NCBI GenBank assembly: GCA_019155205.2
Contig: JAHNZQ020000277.1
Coordinates: 1,315,767-1,379,766, forward strand
Direction of reading: 5' to 3'
Source: Gracilaria vermiculophylla
Taxonomy: Eukaryota > Rhodophyta > Florideophyceae > Gracilariales > Gracilariaceae
DNA length: 64,000 nucleotides
Positions 11,337 through 22,308 of this stretch are shown here, piece by piece. The notes under the pieces are model-generated. The model did no database searches and had not been told where the DNA came from. It worked only from the letters and a program-made list of their open reading frames with translations. Position 1 is the stretch's first letter. Every line of letters starts with the position of its first letter. The translations under genes and the position numbers were made by a program.

Positions 11337-12460
11337 GGAGATATCTCTGTTGTCTAAGTTGAAATTTGCGGTCTGAAATTTGTATGCAGAATTGACTCTG
11401 CTGTAAACAGAGATGCGATTTCCTAGACGATTGTCAATTTCCTTGGAGAACAAGGAATTTTTTTGCCTACCTTATCTCTGTCGAAATAAAAAAAACCAAA
11501 AGCTGTTGATGAGCATGAAGTGCACTCAAAAGGAACTGCCCAAATCAACCAGATGATCAAAAATGTACTTGGACTCTGTCGACCCCGCAGCATCAACGTT
11601 AAAATAATCTCGGACAATGATAGTCAACTACCGCTTGGTAATAATTTCGCTGGTGCAATTATTCTTGGAAACCTACTTTTCGTTACATCAGGTTTATGTG
11701 TTACGGATTCTCTCGCCGAAAATATCGAAAGTCTTCACCCATTGACTACGGAGGCCTAAAAGTTCAAGACGATGCTCCGAAAATTGGAAGAATCGAACTA
11801 ACATTATTTTCCAAAGAAATCAATATGAATAAGTCTGAACCCGAACTAGCCCGAATTTGCAGCATGTTATCGAACGGAAATTTTCCGCTCAGGGATGAAG
11901 GCGACATCTATTACACAGATGTCCCTGTTCGTACACAATGCGAAGATGAAATTATCGATGCTATCGAGACTATGATATCACATGCAAATAAGCAGTTATC
12001 AAAAGATTTGTTATGGAATCTACAAGAGCTTGTAAACGATTTCAAGGGTATTTTCAGAGTGAAACTTTGAAGAGATCGTCCATTTGACGTCGAACTAATG
12101 AACATTGAGTATGAAGTTATTTCACGACCAGAGAAAGTTTTCCAGCGTACATATTCACCGGAACAACTCGATTTTATGAAACCGAAAGTTGAAAAACTTA
12201 ACAGCCCTGGATTTATGAAGCCCAACAATGCTTCAAAATGGGCATGCGCGCCGGTCATTGTGCCAAAACCAAGAAACGAAGGATCTCGATTTGCAATGGA
12301 TTCTCGTCCTATCAATGCCCAAACAAATAAAACTGTGTGGCCTGCGATTCAAGCTAGTCCAATGTTGGCGAATCTCATCGGATATAAAATATTGTTTAAC
12401 TTGGATTTTTTACATGGCTATGGGCAGTTTCCATTCGCCGCCGAATCGCGTGACTGTCAG
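11337..12460 (+). pseudogene. pol of element B: protease remnant and first half of reverse transcriptase
   Basis: A decayed aspartic-protease start is seen near 11385 (CRIDSAVN, in place of D-T/S-G). From about 11825 a better preserved frame leads through the linker to RT blocks: KLNSPGFMKPNNASKWACAP, VIVPKP, RFAMDSRPINAQT, ILFNLDFLHGYGQFPFA. It ends at SRDCQ (12458-12460), exactly where the Harbinger transposon begins. A TGA at 12068-12070 interrupts it. The partner half of RT resumes at 19727. Confidence 0.8.
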
Positions 12461-12480
12461 AACCGTTCCGAACAAGCACA
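12461..12480 (+). repeat. Left terminal inverted repeat of the Harbinger element
   Basis: 18 of its bases (12463-12480) are the exact reverse complement of 19705-19722. Confidence 0.85.
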
Positions 12481-13001
12481 AAACGGCGGATGGACGCCCA
12501 TTTCAGCGTTCTTATTGGCCAGCTAGACATTTTCTTAAAGTGGTCCTAATAGCCCCTGATCGTACCCTGATGGGGCACGCTGTAAGTATGGCTTTTCTCT
12601 ACTATTAAAAGTAAGCCACTTGGCTTCATTGTGACGAATCAGTTTCCGGTACTGGACCGGCGTTCAGATATATGGCACCAGATAGAGATCCGTATCGATC
12701 TCTTTCTCTTGCCGGCAACGCCTACCGGTTACCATCTAACAATCTGCGGACGGAAAACTAAGAACATATTTAAATTCATTGCAACAGGTAAGATAATGGC
12801 AACTCCATTTTCTTATCAAAGTGGAACGGTTCCTACTTATGATTCGACGAAAGTTTGCAGGGCCAATGGTAACGTTTGTGAAAATCTACGGAAAGAATCC
12901 CAAGAAGGTGAGCAGGCCCAAAACCATATATTCTATCCAATACCTAACATGTATGAATTGAATGGAGTGCTTGTTTAGCAAGCTACCACAATTGCAGTAG
13001 A

Positions 13002-14324
13002 ATGAGTCACTGGTACGCGTTTTTGAAGTCTTTGATAACAGACAATTTGAAGGCCTTGAATAAGAAGTGGGGCCTGAAAATGGGCCATCAGAACAAAAAT
13101 GAATCAATATCGAGAGCGGTAGTATTCGTTCTTTTACAAGAACGCAAAGATATGAACTTGGATGAATGTATTCAAAGGAATGATTTTGCAAAACAATTTT
13201 ATGCATGGGAAAAGAAAAATACTCCAAACAATGATTCGATTACAGACATACCAGAAATAGAATATATTTTGAATCATTTACCTGAGAAAAAAAGAGAAAA
13301 AGCACGGCATGAGCTTCAAAGAAAAAAAAAAGGAATTGCAAATGTGGAAGACTCATGTAAAATCAACTCATATCGACCCAAATTCGAAAAACATGGCGAA
13401 CATTCTGGACAAAATTTAACTCTGAATGAGTTTGCACGACTTTGCGTGCTGCTTCGTGACGATGATAGAGCACGCTTTGCATTGATAAAGGCTGTTGGAT
13501 TAGAGTTGACGAGAAGCCAGATTGATGCTAACGTAACGAGCGAGTCATTTTGGATGATCGTGGAAAACAGGTTTAATGACAAATCGGTGGACACAATTGA
13601 GAGTTTCAGGGGACATATCGATGATGTTAATTCGAATGAACGCCCCGTCACATTTCGTACGGCACTTATGTTGAAGAAGCAATTCAGTCAAAGCAAAAGA
13701 CAGTCTACTGTGGTTCGAGACCGGTGGTCTGCCTCTGGACAGAACGATAGTTCGCGCGTCACTGACGTTTTGCGGTATACGAGTAATGGAGATCTAACTG
13801 CTGATTCCAAACGTGTTCTGATTTTATTTCTTGTTTGTAGGCTAGGCACACCGCATGAAGACGTTTCATTGCTCAGCTTAACTACAAAACTAATCTGCAA
13901 AGAAGACGCCGGATATGAAGAAGGTGTTCCAGTTAGCAGGGAAAACACAGATCCGAATGTGCGAAAGAAACGACGCTTGCACCAAGACCGCGGAGATATC
14001 AGGGCTGAGGGTTTGAACCTCTCGGGGGGGCTGCATCGCCTGGGATCGGCTTCTGAAGCACGAACGGCACTGCTTATGGTGCAGTTAAATTTCGAGCGGG
14101 CCAAACATAAAAAAAGCGGAGACGAAGAAATGATTGTCAGGATGAAGAAGCAGAACAGATTGATGTCTCTCACGGAAGAGAGTGCTCTGCGCTACGAACG
14201 AGCGCAAAAGAGAGGAATTCGGTCGTTCATCGAAAGTTGTCGTACGGTATTGGAAGAGAATCAAAGTCAATTTGATGCTTTCCGTAGCGCTCCGAATACT
14301 GACGAACGCGAACGCAATCAGTAA
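13002..14324 (+). CDS. Accessory ORF of the Harbinger element (possible DNA-binding partner protein)
   Basis: A 440-codon ATG-to-TAA frame, intact although surrounding elements are full of stops. The middle (about residues 135-235) has LNEFARLCVLLRDDDRARFA, a W-containing helix (SFWMIVENRFND) and DRWSASGQND. This SGQN-type ending is reminiscent of the Myb/SANT-like second protein of plant and oomycete Harbinger elements, which helps bring transposase to the DNA ends. The C-terminal part is basic and then glutamate-rich, likely coiled coil. Assignment rests on pattern and position, not on a firm family match. No intron is evident. Confidence 0.5.
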   Translation: MSHWYAFLKSLITDNLKALNKKWGLKMGHQNKNESISRAVVFVLLQERKDMNLDECIQRNDFAKQFYAWEKKNTPNNDSITDIPEIEYILNHLPEKKREKARHELQRKKKGIANVEDSCKINSYRPKFEKHGEHSGQNLTLNEFARLCVLLRDDDRARFALIKAVGLELTRSQIDANVTSESFWMIVENRFNDKSVDTIESFRGHIDDVNSNERPVTFRTALMLKKQFSQSKRQSTVVRDRWSASGQNDSSRVTDVLRYTSNGDLTADSKRVLILFLVCRLGTPHEDVSLLSLTTKLICKEDAGYEEGVPVSRENTDPNVRKKRRLHQDRGDIRAEGLNLSGGLHRLGSASEARTALLMVQLNFERAKHKKSGDEEMIVRMKKQNRLMSLTEESALRYERAQKRGIRSFIESCRTVLEENQSQFDAFRSAPNTDERERNQ

Positions 14325-14793
14325 CTGACTTTTATTACGTACTGTGATACTTGAAGTGCAGATCATGTATCCCAGGTTACGTTCTTCGCTAGAAATAATG
14401 ATATTCGCAATGGGGCTGCATTTGATGCCGGGTGGAAGAGGGCCGAAATCCAAGGTACGTCCGTGCCCGTCGCTAGTCCTCGACGCACAGCTCTGGCTTC
14501 TGGACGCTGGGGGTTGAATGGGTAGCACACGCGAGCGCAAACAACCATCCTGCCAGCCCTGATAAGGTAGTTCTCGTGTGCTGTGCGATGCGCGTCGTGA
14601 ATATTGCTCTACAGGCCCCAAGCACGGGTTTTGTGCTATCGCGAGGGGCTTGTACGTAGCGTGGTCCATTTGAAATCCGTAGTTTCTATCGCGTTTGCTG
14701 CTACTGCGAGCCCTCTGCTTCTCCAAAGGCGACACCCGGTTCGTAATCCGGGAGAACGGTGCATGCTGTGATCGTGTCCGCTTCTGTCTGGTC

Positions 14794-15150
14794 CTAGTTG
14801 GGCCCGTGTTTCTGTCGTTTTGGTTGTGATTTTTGCACTTCCGGGTTTCTTGAGGTGCGCAGTACGGACAACGTATGGCGATATCCGACACTCTTGTGCG
14901 CTTCGTTATGGCTGTCCCGCATCATGACGGTTCGCGTCGGTATTATGCAATCATAACCTTGTTCATAATTGTTCTCGTGGTTGCTTCGGCTTAAGAGCTT
15001 TTTATGCATCAGCGCGTTGTGCGTCACTACGTTGGTAATGAGTTCAAAGTCGTCACACAAGATGGGCAAGTATCCCTGGTCTAACACGGTATGCCTCAAA
15101 CATATATCTGCAAGGTTACTCAACCCCATACACTTCAACATATTGTGCAA
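14794..15150 (-). CDS. Small ORF with SAM-domain-like N-terminus, uncertain
   Basis: A 118-codon minus-strand frame inside the Harbinger element. Residues 4-50 (LKCMGLSNLADICLRH..LDQGYLPILCDDFELI and ALMHKKLL) follow the SAM-domain pattern: Gly-Leu, buried hydrophobics, a DDFEL block, then a final basic helix. The rest is polar and unremarkable. It could be a cargo fragment, a degenerate exon or chance. Confidence 0.25.
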   Translation of the reverse strand: MHNMLKCMGLSNLADICLRHTVLDQGYLPILCDDFELITNVVTHNALMHKKLLSRSNHENNYEQGYDCIIPTRTVMMRDSHNEAHKSVGYRHTLSVLRTSRNPEVQKSQPKRQKHGPN

Positions 15151-15189
15151 AGACTGTCGAGGTTTGAAGGTGGGGCTCGTGGGGAAGTG

Positions 15190-16988
15190 CGTGTCGTAAA
15201 CGCGTGTGGCGCCATGATTGGAGTGTTGGGAATATTTTCGGCGATTGTTAGCGCTCCAGCTGCCCCCTGGTTAGATTAGACGGGCGATGATGGTCAGGAA
15301 GAAGATCGCTTTTCGTACTGGGCAGCAGATGCAGATGATAATGACGATGATCGATGTTCTGGCGTGTTAAGAGAGCAGCGCTACTGCCTAGAAAGCTTGC
15401 TATGGCAGTGTCTTAGAAAACAACGTGAAACTGTTTAGTGCGCTATTCTAAGAGCTGAGCATGAACGCTGCCTCCAGAAGTCGCAGTATAGCGGAGTGTG
15501 ACATATTTTGAATTCATTACGATTGATATTACTAAGTCCTGCACGTATCCTTAACCTGTCTCAAAGAAAGCAGTTCAAGATAATGATCTTTTCACTTATT
15601 CTGGGCGGTGAACTATCAAGAATTTGAACGGAGGTGGTAAAGTGGCTCCTTCTATTTTCACGACGTTGCGAGGAAGCCGTCCTCCGCCGGAAGGCAGTTG
15701 CGGAACTGGTCAATGATGGAATCGTTCTACAACACGTACCCAGACAGTGAACGTGGGCCGTTGCATGATGGGGCATCGTTTCTTGGCACGAACTTCGCGG
15801 ATGCTACAAAAGGGCACTCGAGGTGATAGGACATTCGAGGACCTTACCAAGATAATGAAATCTCCGACGAAGGGAAATAAAAATGCTTTCTCCAAAACGC
15901 CGAGGGCGAAGGTCGGTGGCGACGGTTCTCCTGCCGAGGTATCGCCGGCTGCTGCAGACGGAGAAACGCAGGCGGCAGCCTCAGGTCGCAACGAAAAGAC
16001 TAAAGGAATATTTTGGATGTCATTGTCAAAATATCCGAACAAAAAGTGATGACGCAACACATACGAAGACGGATTCTTTCATCATTTTTCGTTCAAGTAG
16101 CTTTGGGATTTGCTGCAACTCATAGGCGGAAATGGCGAGCACTTTTGGCTGTTGGTGGCTGGGTGAGTGAGGACGAAATTGAGCTTCACAGCAAAGGGGA
16201 GGCGGCTCGGCGGGAACGCATTGCGGAGGGTGGGTCTTTCGCGGGCCGAAACGACCAGGAGCTTAGCGGAAGACAGCCTGACGCGCGGCGGTTGAGGCGG
16301 GTCGGTGATGGTCGCTTTCGGCGGAGTAGGGCCCGCAGTGGCCACTTGCAGCGATCTTTTCCCGTTAGAGTGAAGCGGCGAAGATGGGATGGAACGAAGA
16401 TGGCGCGGTCGGCGCGTGAAGGCGACAGGCCTGTAAAGGGTGGAGACAAACGCAAACATGTCGCGGAGAACGCAACGGGTAGCTCATCCGCCGTAGAGCC
16501 GGTGCGCTCTCGTAGAGATGCGCACAGTGGGAGGTGGGGGTGGTCGCGCATCCGGCTTGGACAAGAGCGCGACAAAGGCGGCGACCCGAGGTGCAACGCC
16601 AACACGGCGGAGCGTAAGGCGGAGGCGGCGCAAGCCAAGGCGGTGGCGCGAAGCGCGCCCAACAGGTTTTATTTTCTTTCAAAAAATTCGAGAAAATACA
16701 ATAATACGATCTAATTGAGGCATTTTTTTATTTATAAATCGGGATCTCTTTTCTGTTCTACCTAATGGGATCTGCATGTGGACCAAGCATGCGGCGCATA
16801 ACGGCGCACGCGTATCTGCGAGCGCATACGAGTCCATACATGACAACGACGGCGAGTGCGTCAGCGGCGCGCAGCACACGGCGAGCACCTGCCGCGCGGC
16901 GACGAGCGCCGACTCGTTGTGGCAGCATCGCGCGCGGGCGCGCGGCATGAACTCGGAAGTTGCAGACGCCGCCTCGCGCGCATGCAGC
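15190..16988. other. Transposon interior without a clear gene; turns GC-rich from about 16100
   Basis: A 100-codon plus frame lies at 15747-16049 with no recognised domain. From about 16100 base composition changes to that of the host island, and GC-driven frames open on both strands. A TATA-like TTTATTTATAAA lies near 16728-16739, about 250 bp before the PAN2-like reading frame. The composition break suggests captured host DNA begins here, including a possible promoter. Confidence 0.35.
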
Positions 16989-17946
16989 GATGAGTTCGAA
17001 CTCGACGCCGTCCGCGTCGACGCGCGGCGACGAGGCGCAGCCACTTCCCGCTTTCGCCGACGGCAACGACTTCTACCACAACGCCTACGGCTGGTACGAG
17101 CACAGCTGCACACAGGTGGGCCGCCCCAACTCGCATACCGACCCCGTGCTCGCCCCCGCGTGCTACCCGCGCAAGGAGCTCATATGGGTCGCCACCGCCT
17201 CTGGCATGCTGGACGCCTACAACGCCCACGACATGGCGCGCATCGTCTCCATCTACGTCGGCGAATCCACGCCGCACCCGTCCAACACCGGCGACGTGCG
17301 AGACATTGTTGTCTAGGACTCCTCCATTCTCGCTGCCGTGAGCTATGGTCTGGCTGTCGTCAAGCGCGGCGGCGTGTTTTCGGCCTCGATTTGTGCCGAC
17401 GCCGTTCGAAACGCCAAGACGTTGGCGCTCAAACCGATGAGCGATTATCACGTGGGAAACGGCGGCGAGTCTCGCATGCTGGCTCTCATCGACCTACAGC
17501 CAAAGAGAATTCTGCAAAAGGCCCCTTTGCGCGGCGCCACCGGCGTGCCTGCTGCAGTATGGGCCACACCCTAGGGCGAAGGCAATTTTGCTGTCTTCCC
17601 CATATCCACGGGTCGCATCTCACTACGCGCTGTGTCCTTCATGCGAGAGGTCAACGCGACTGCCGCTTTTGCTGGCACCACCACCTCACTGGCCACCAGT
17701 GGCTACTACTTAGTTGCCACGGGACTCGGCACTAGAGATGGCGTGTCCTATCTTGAACAGACATTCAAACTGTACGACGTTCGCGCCGTCCAAAATCCCC
17801 TTCCCTCTGTCCGATTCTTCGGACCGCCCATGTTTACTGAATTGGACCAGGCCACTTCACAATTGTACGATACTTATGGCGCTTTGTGTATGCTCTGGAC
17901 ATTCAAGAGATGTACCCTTCTGCAGCAATGTGCGCGCGGCAAGTGA
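16989..17946 (+). pseudogene. PAN2-like WD40 fragment carried by the Harbinger element
   Basis: From ATG 16989 the frame runs to TAG 17314-17316, continues to TAG 17572-17574, and then to TGA 17944-17946; the three parts are in one frame. The order of motifs resembles the N-terminal WD40 region of PAN2, the scaffold/nuclease subunit of the PAN2-PAN3 poly(A) deadenylase: RKELIWVATASGMLDAYN, GDVRDIVV...ILAAVSYGLAVVKRGG, MLALIDLQPKRI, GRISLRAVSF, and YLEQTFKLYDVRAVQNPLP, which corresponds to the 'DPFVKVYDLR' block. The UCH and exonuclease domains are absent. Only about one third of PAN2 would be present. A generic WD40 protein is the alternative. Confidence 0.5.
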
Positions 17947-17956
17947 GCCGGCATAA

Positions 17957-18236
17957 CGGCGGATGGGTGTTCTACGCTTGCCATAGAGTAATGGTATTGC
18001 TCCATGTACTCTTCAAAATACATTTCTAGCGCTTGCGTCATGTGACTACTGCGGCTGACTGGAGTGGAGAATGCTGAGATGGATGAGGGGATGCCGATAG
18101 AGTGAGCAAGATAACTTGCATCGAAATTCCCTCTGGTACGACTCGTTTCGCAATAAGAGAATTGGATTCTCCTGGATGCTCACAAATTTTATCTCCATTG
18201 CGCACACAGGACTACACCGCATTCATCGTCCATATC
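17957..18236. other. Spacer between PAN2-like segment and transposase
   Basis: Nothing recognisable. The downstream end of the captured segment must lie somewhere between 17950 and 18236. Confidence 0.4.
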
Positions 18237-19589
18237 CTACGGAGCCCCTACCGGAGGGGGTCGTTGCAAGTTCCTGCGCTGCACCAAGGATACAAGTTCG
18301 TCCCTTTTTTTGGACGTCGACTTCTTGCTGTTCTCTGTTTGAAACCGTGCAATTTGCATCTCGTTGTTCGGCTTGCACGCGGAATACCATTCATTTATCT
18401 CCTGCTCGCACTGCGCTGGATATGCAGATGAAGTGTGCTGCAGATTATCTTCGTGATTAGCCAGACCAAAGTTGTGAAGTTTCATACACAGCCAAACTAA
18501 TCTTGCATTGACCGAAACCGAAAATTGTAAGGCGTTTTATAATATCCCCCACCGCGAAACGAGCATTCCTAACGCTTGCTCTACATGTACTCGTAACGAA
18601 GAATGGAAATAATTGTAAGCATCTTCATAGGGACCCTATACCTGTGAGGAAGCAATCGGGGTGATCAGGCTCTCACCACAAATGTAGGCTTCATCTCCTG
18701 CGATCCAAAACTCCTGTCGTAAACCTTGCTCTTCTAAATACTTGCCCAAGCTAGATACTGTGTGCGCCAAAGCGTCGTGCGCTAAGCCTACGCAGCGTGC
18801 CGAATAGCTACAAAATACATATGATGAGTCTACCAGCGCTTGCACTGGTAAGGCGTAGTATCCTTTGCGGCAATAAAAAGACGCAGGATTGAGGTATCTT
18901 GCTGGCTTTTGAATTCGAATGGATATACCATCCAAGGCCCCAATGCAACCCGTTAGTGTACTTGCTGGTGATCTAGAATATTTAAAATCTTCCGAGAGCT
19001 TGTGTAGTTCTTCGAATGTGTTGGGACCCCCCGGGAGTCTAAAAACGTTCATTAAAACCAGAGACGTCCCGTGAAAGATTTCATACACTGTCGATGCTCC
19101 AATTCGAAAACTCATCATAATATCCAAGTAACTGGCGCCAGCAAGCAAACGTAACGTTATCGCTAATCTCATATCTGGAGCAATCGTAGTTCGACCGGAC
19201 CGTATAGCCATGGATTGATTTCGGCACACAGCTGGTTCAATTTTGGCCAATAGCCTCGCAACTGTACTTCTGCTCATGCGAAATGCTCTTTTGAAAGAAC
19301 GCAGATTATATATTGCTGCAAGCTGCTTGAAATTTATACTTTGTCTCAAAGGAAGCTTTAAATGAAGAAACGGCCGGACTGCATATGTATGTGGCTGTTG
19401 AAGAATATTTACTGCAACTAGTGCAGAATAAGCCGCAGCATTTCTGAATTGACTCTCCTCGCTTTCAAGCACATCATAAAAGTCGCTATCCATTCTTGTT
19501 GCCCCAAATGACCAAGGAATAGAGTCACCTCGTTTAGAGCGTCGTTTTAGTATTGGAAAGAATTTTGAGCGTGTTCCAAACGTCTTCAA
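18237..19589 (-). pseudogene. PIF/Harbinger (HARBI1-type) transposase with two in-frame stops
   Basis: Reading leftward from 19589, one frame covers about 450 codons with a TAG at 18636-18638 and a TAA further on. Blocks of the DDE_Tnp_4 family are clear: helix-turn-helix (SFKRAFRMSRSTVARLLAKI), LAITLRLLAGASYLDIMMSF, the first acid in GCIGALDGISI, the second region VDSSYVFCSYSARCVGLAHD, GDEAY, and after the TAG DAYNYFHSSLRVHVEQALGML with the catalytic Glu, then VWLCMKLHNF. The first in-frame ATG is at 19493; the true start may lie upstream. The two stops make this copy inactive. Confidence 0.88.
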
Positions 19590-19704
19590 TGCCCGCCAAG
19601 ACCTTCGGAAGGTTTACTGTTGACCTGGAAGGCAAATAAGGATGCTTTGTGCTGGGCTGACAGCAGAAATTAATATATAAATCTCAATAAATCACACATA
19701 TTCA

Positions 19705-19726
19705 TGTGCTTGTTCGGAACGGCCCT
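19705..19726 (-). repeat. Right terminal inverted repeat of the Harbinger element
   Basis: TGTGCTTGTTCGGAACGG (19705-19722) is the reverse complement of 12463-12480; the final CCCT makes the inward reading start AGGGCCG, a usual Harbinger terminus. Confidence 0.85.
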
Positions 19727-20775
19727 CAATCATTCCATACATCTTTTGGCGTATACACCCACGATCGGGAGTTAAGTGGTGCTACAAGTGCTGTCGCGTA
19801 TTTCGAATCATCTATGAAATCGCTCATAGGACACTTCTACCTTCTCAAATACCTTGATGATTTTTTGGGTTACGCGACGGATGTAAAGTATTTAATGAAC
19901 AAACTTCGTTCTGTATTCGAATTCTGTCAAGAAAAAGGACTTAATCGTAATCCTGATAAGTGCAAGCTGGTCACGTATGAAGTCCAATTTTGCAGACGAG
20001 TCATAGATATGCATGGGGTCAACTTCCACCCTCGTCAGTATGAAGCTCTTACTGGTATGTCTCCTCCATTTACTGTCGGAGCACTTATGGAACTCGTTCA
20101 TGGTGCCAAATCGATTAGAATGGTAATTTCAAACTTCTCTAAGATCATAAGTACACGACAAGTTTTGCTTGAAGCTAATTACTGTAAGTGTGGATCCCGA
20201 AAGAACACTCGAATTTTCAACCGCCCAATTTCATCGTGGGGGGACGAGCAACAAAATGCATTTTTACGGCACATCAGTGCCATCAAAGAATAGACTATTT
20301 TCGTTACAGCTGATCCAGAAAAACGACTTTGTCTACTCACTGATGCTCTGGAACCATATTGGTAGGGAGTTCTAACCCAAGTCACACATCGTGAATTCAT
20401 ATCTGGAAAATCAATGCAAGATTGGAAACACCTCCCTGTTGGACTTTTCTCTGGATCGTTTAGATGTTGGTGAATTCGTCGGGCAATGCTCAAAAAAGAA
20501 ACATATGCTATCCTTGCTTCTGTTCTACAACTTCCTCGTACTCTCATCGCCTGTGGTGATTTCTCGTTATTCACCGATCACAAAAATATTCTTTACATGC
20601 CGTCGACTACAGTTTTTAATTCTAATGTTACTAGACATCTGGTTCACAATATTCAACGTTGGGCTCTCCAATTAGCCGAGTTCAACTTCAACATTGAACA
20701 AATCCCTGGTGAAAGCAATATTTGGGCTGATATCCTCACACCTTGGGCATCTACTGATTATGAAAAGTCTTGAGC
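19727..20775 (+). pseudogene. pol of element B: second half of reverse transcriptase and RNase H
   Basis: Resumes RT after the Harbinger insertion with SFHTSFGVYTHDRELSGAT and AYFESSMKSL, then the catalytic YLDDFLGYATD (about 19850), and the thumb/connection region. RNase H follows with LLTDALEPYW (TAG), KETYAILASV, LFTDHKNILYM and NIEQIPGESNIWADILTPW. Stops at about 20291, 20365, 20470 and a shift break it. A typical Ty3 RT-RH order, with YLDD in place of the YIDD of element A. Confidence 0.87.
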
Positions 20776-20782
20776 ACTTCTA

Positions 20783-22290
20783 ATGAATGCTATCTTAATT
20801 CCGTTGCTTACAGATCACAAGCCTGAACTCCCGTTTATGGAAATTATCGTAGCATCTCCTAAAAAGAATCCTCCTTCCGAAAACGAAGGATACTCGTTAG
20901 TTCCTGGAGCCTTGAAAACTCGGAAACCCTCTAACGGAATATTATACATTCCATGTAACGATGAAGAACTTCAGCTTCGTATCGCGGTATCCGCTCACTG
21001 TGCATTCTCAGGACATCGCTGGTGTACTACCACCTGCAAAATCATTAAGAAGGAAATGTACTGGGAAACCATGGAAGATGTCATCAAACCCTTTGTTTAT
21101 GGTTGTTTCGTTTTTTTACTATCAGCTACTGGTGACAAAGTGAAGAGACCTCTTGGATCTCAGAGACATGCCGAAAAGCTATGCAAACTACTTCACTTTG
21201 ACTATCTACACGATGGAGAGTCATCCAGTCAGAAAGAGTTTATACTAAATCCCAAGGACGATTCGTCTGGATAACGATTCTTACGAGCATGTAAATCGGC
21301 TGGTGCTCAAACTACCGCAGAAGTACTCAAGGAATAGTTTCACAGAGTTCGTTCGAGTTTAAATGCGGTTTTCATACCAAGGGACTCACTTCAAAAATCA
21401 AGTCATGGAGTTATTGGCTTCAGCTATGGGCGCCAAACATAACAAGTTGTGTTCCATTGTCGAACGGAACTATAGAAACTGTTTGTAAGCAAATACTTCT
21501 CATAAGACCAGCTTTCAGTGCAGGGTCCAAGATACCTGAAACAAAATGCGTTACCACAGTTCTACCGATACAGAGAATTATCACCAATACTCCTTCGCGC
21601 AGGCTTGATGATAGAGCTCCAAACACTGTACACACTGTTATACCTTCAAGTAATCCACTCAACTTGGCTATTTCAACAGTCGATTGCATTGATGCTTTAA
21701 ATATGGACAAAGCTCGTGCCATTCAGAATCTGAGTATCGAAAATCTACAAAAGGCATTGGATGAGATGCATAAGTCTATCAACCTTACTCTATCTGACTC
21801 ACGCAAAAAGGCTGTTGATTGTCAAAATTCTCATACTGGTTTCCGCCTTTATCACCTTATTGTAGGGGACTATGTTGTCGTATTTTGCAGTCGTAGAACA
21901 CGAACTAATATACCAGCGAGTAAGGTAGGACCTCGTTGCATCACTCAAGCACTTTCTGATTTCCTATTCAAAGTTTAGCATTTGGTGACAAAAGATACTG
22001 AAGCCATACACATCTCGCGTATTAAGCCAGATGTCGACGCACTTGTTGGGAACCCTGCTCAGCTGAACGAAATTGAAGACTTCTCTGATCGCATCTGATG
22101 CTTTGTTGACAAAATCAAAGACGTTTGAGACAAAGATGGAGAACTCGAAGTACTCGTGTCCTGGAATGGTATAACCTCGAACGGTGACTCGTGGGAATCT
22201 TTACCAATCATTTTTGAAAACGTACCCGCTAAATATCGTGCATTCTTTAAACGACGTCGTCAATCTGATATCATGAGATGCGCTAAGTGT
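20783..22290 (+). pseudogene. pol of element B: integrase with chromodomain-like end
   Basis: The HHCC zinc finger region is seen as AHCAFSGHRWCTTTCKIIKKEMYWETM (partly worn), followed by a decayed core (HFDYLHDGE, and around 21380-21460 with the DNA-strand-transfer region shifted). The tail contains ELEVLVSWNGITSNGDSWESL followed by NVPAKYRAFFKRRRQS (about 22145-22260), the pattern of the chromodomain at the end of chromovirus integrases. Several stops and frameshifts. Confidence 0.7.
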
Positions 22291-22308
22291 TTTCTTAAAA
22301 CATGACAC

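Larger units (their letters stand above)
12461..19726 (-). mobile_element. PIF/Harbinger DNA transposon with host-like cargo
   Basis: Left end AACCGTTCCGAACAAGCACA (12461-12480) and right end TGTGCTTGTTCGGAACGG followed by CCCT (to 19726) are inverted copies with an 18-bp perfect core, CCGTTCCGAACAAGCACA. The right terminus read inward starts AGGGCCG, typical of Harbinger ends; the left terminus is worn. The element splits the RT frame of element B, and the flanking trinucleotides are CAG (12458-12460) and CAA (19727-19729), compatible with a 3-bp target duplication carrying one change. Joining the flanks keeps the RT frame. Contents: 440-codon ORF (+), a small SAM-like ORF (-), a GC-rich PAN2-like segment (+) and the transposase (-). 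Confidence 0.85.

Noticed and set aside
16013..16714. 233-codon Arg-rich frame
   Set aside because: Opened by GC content; equally long frames on the opposite strand; no domain.
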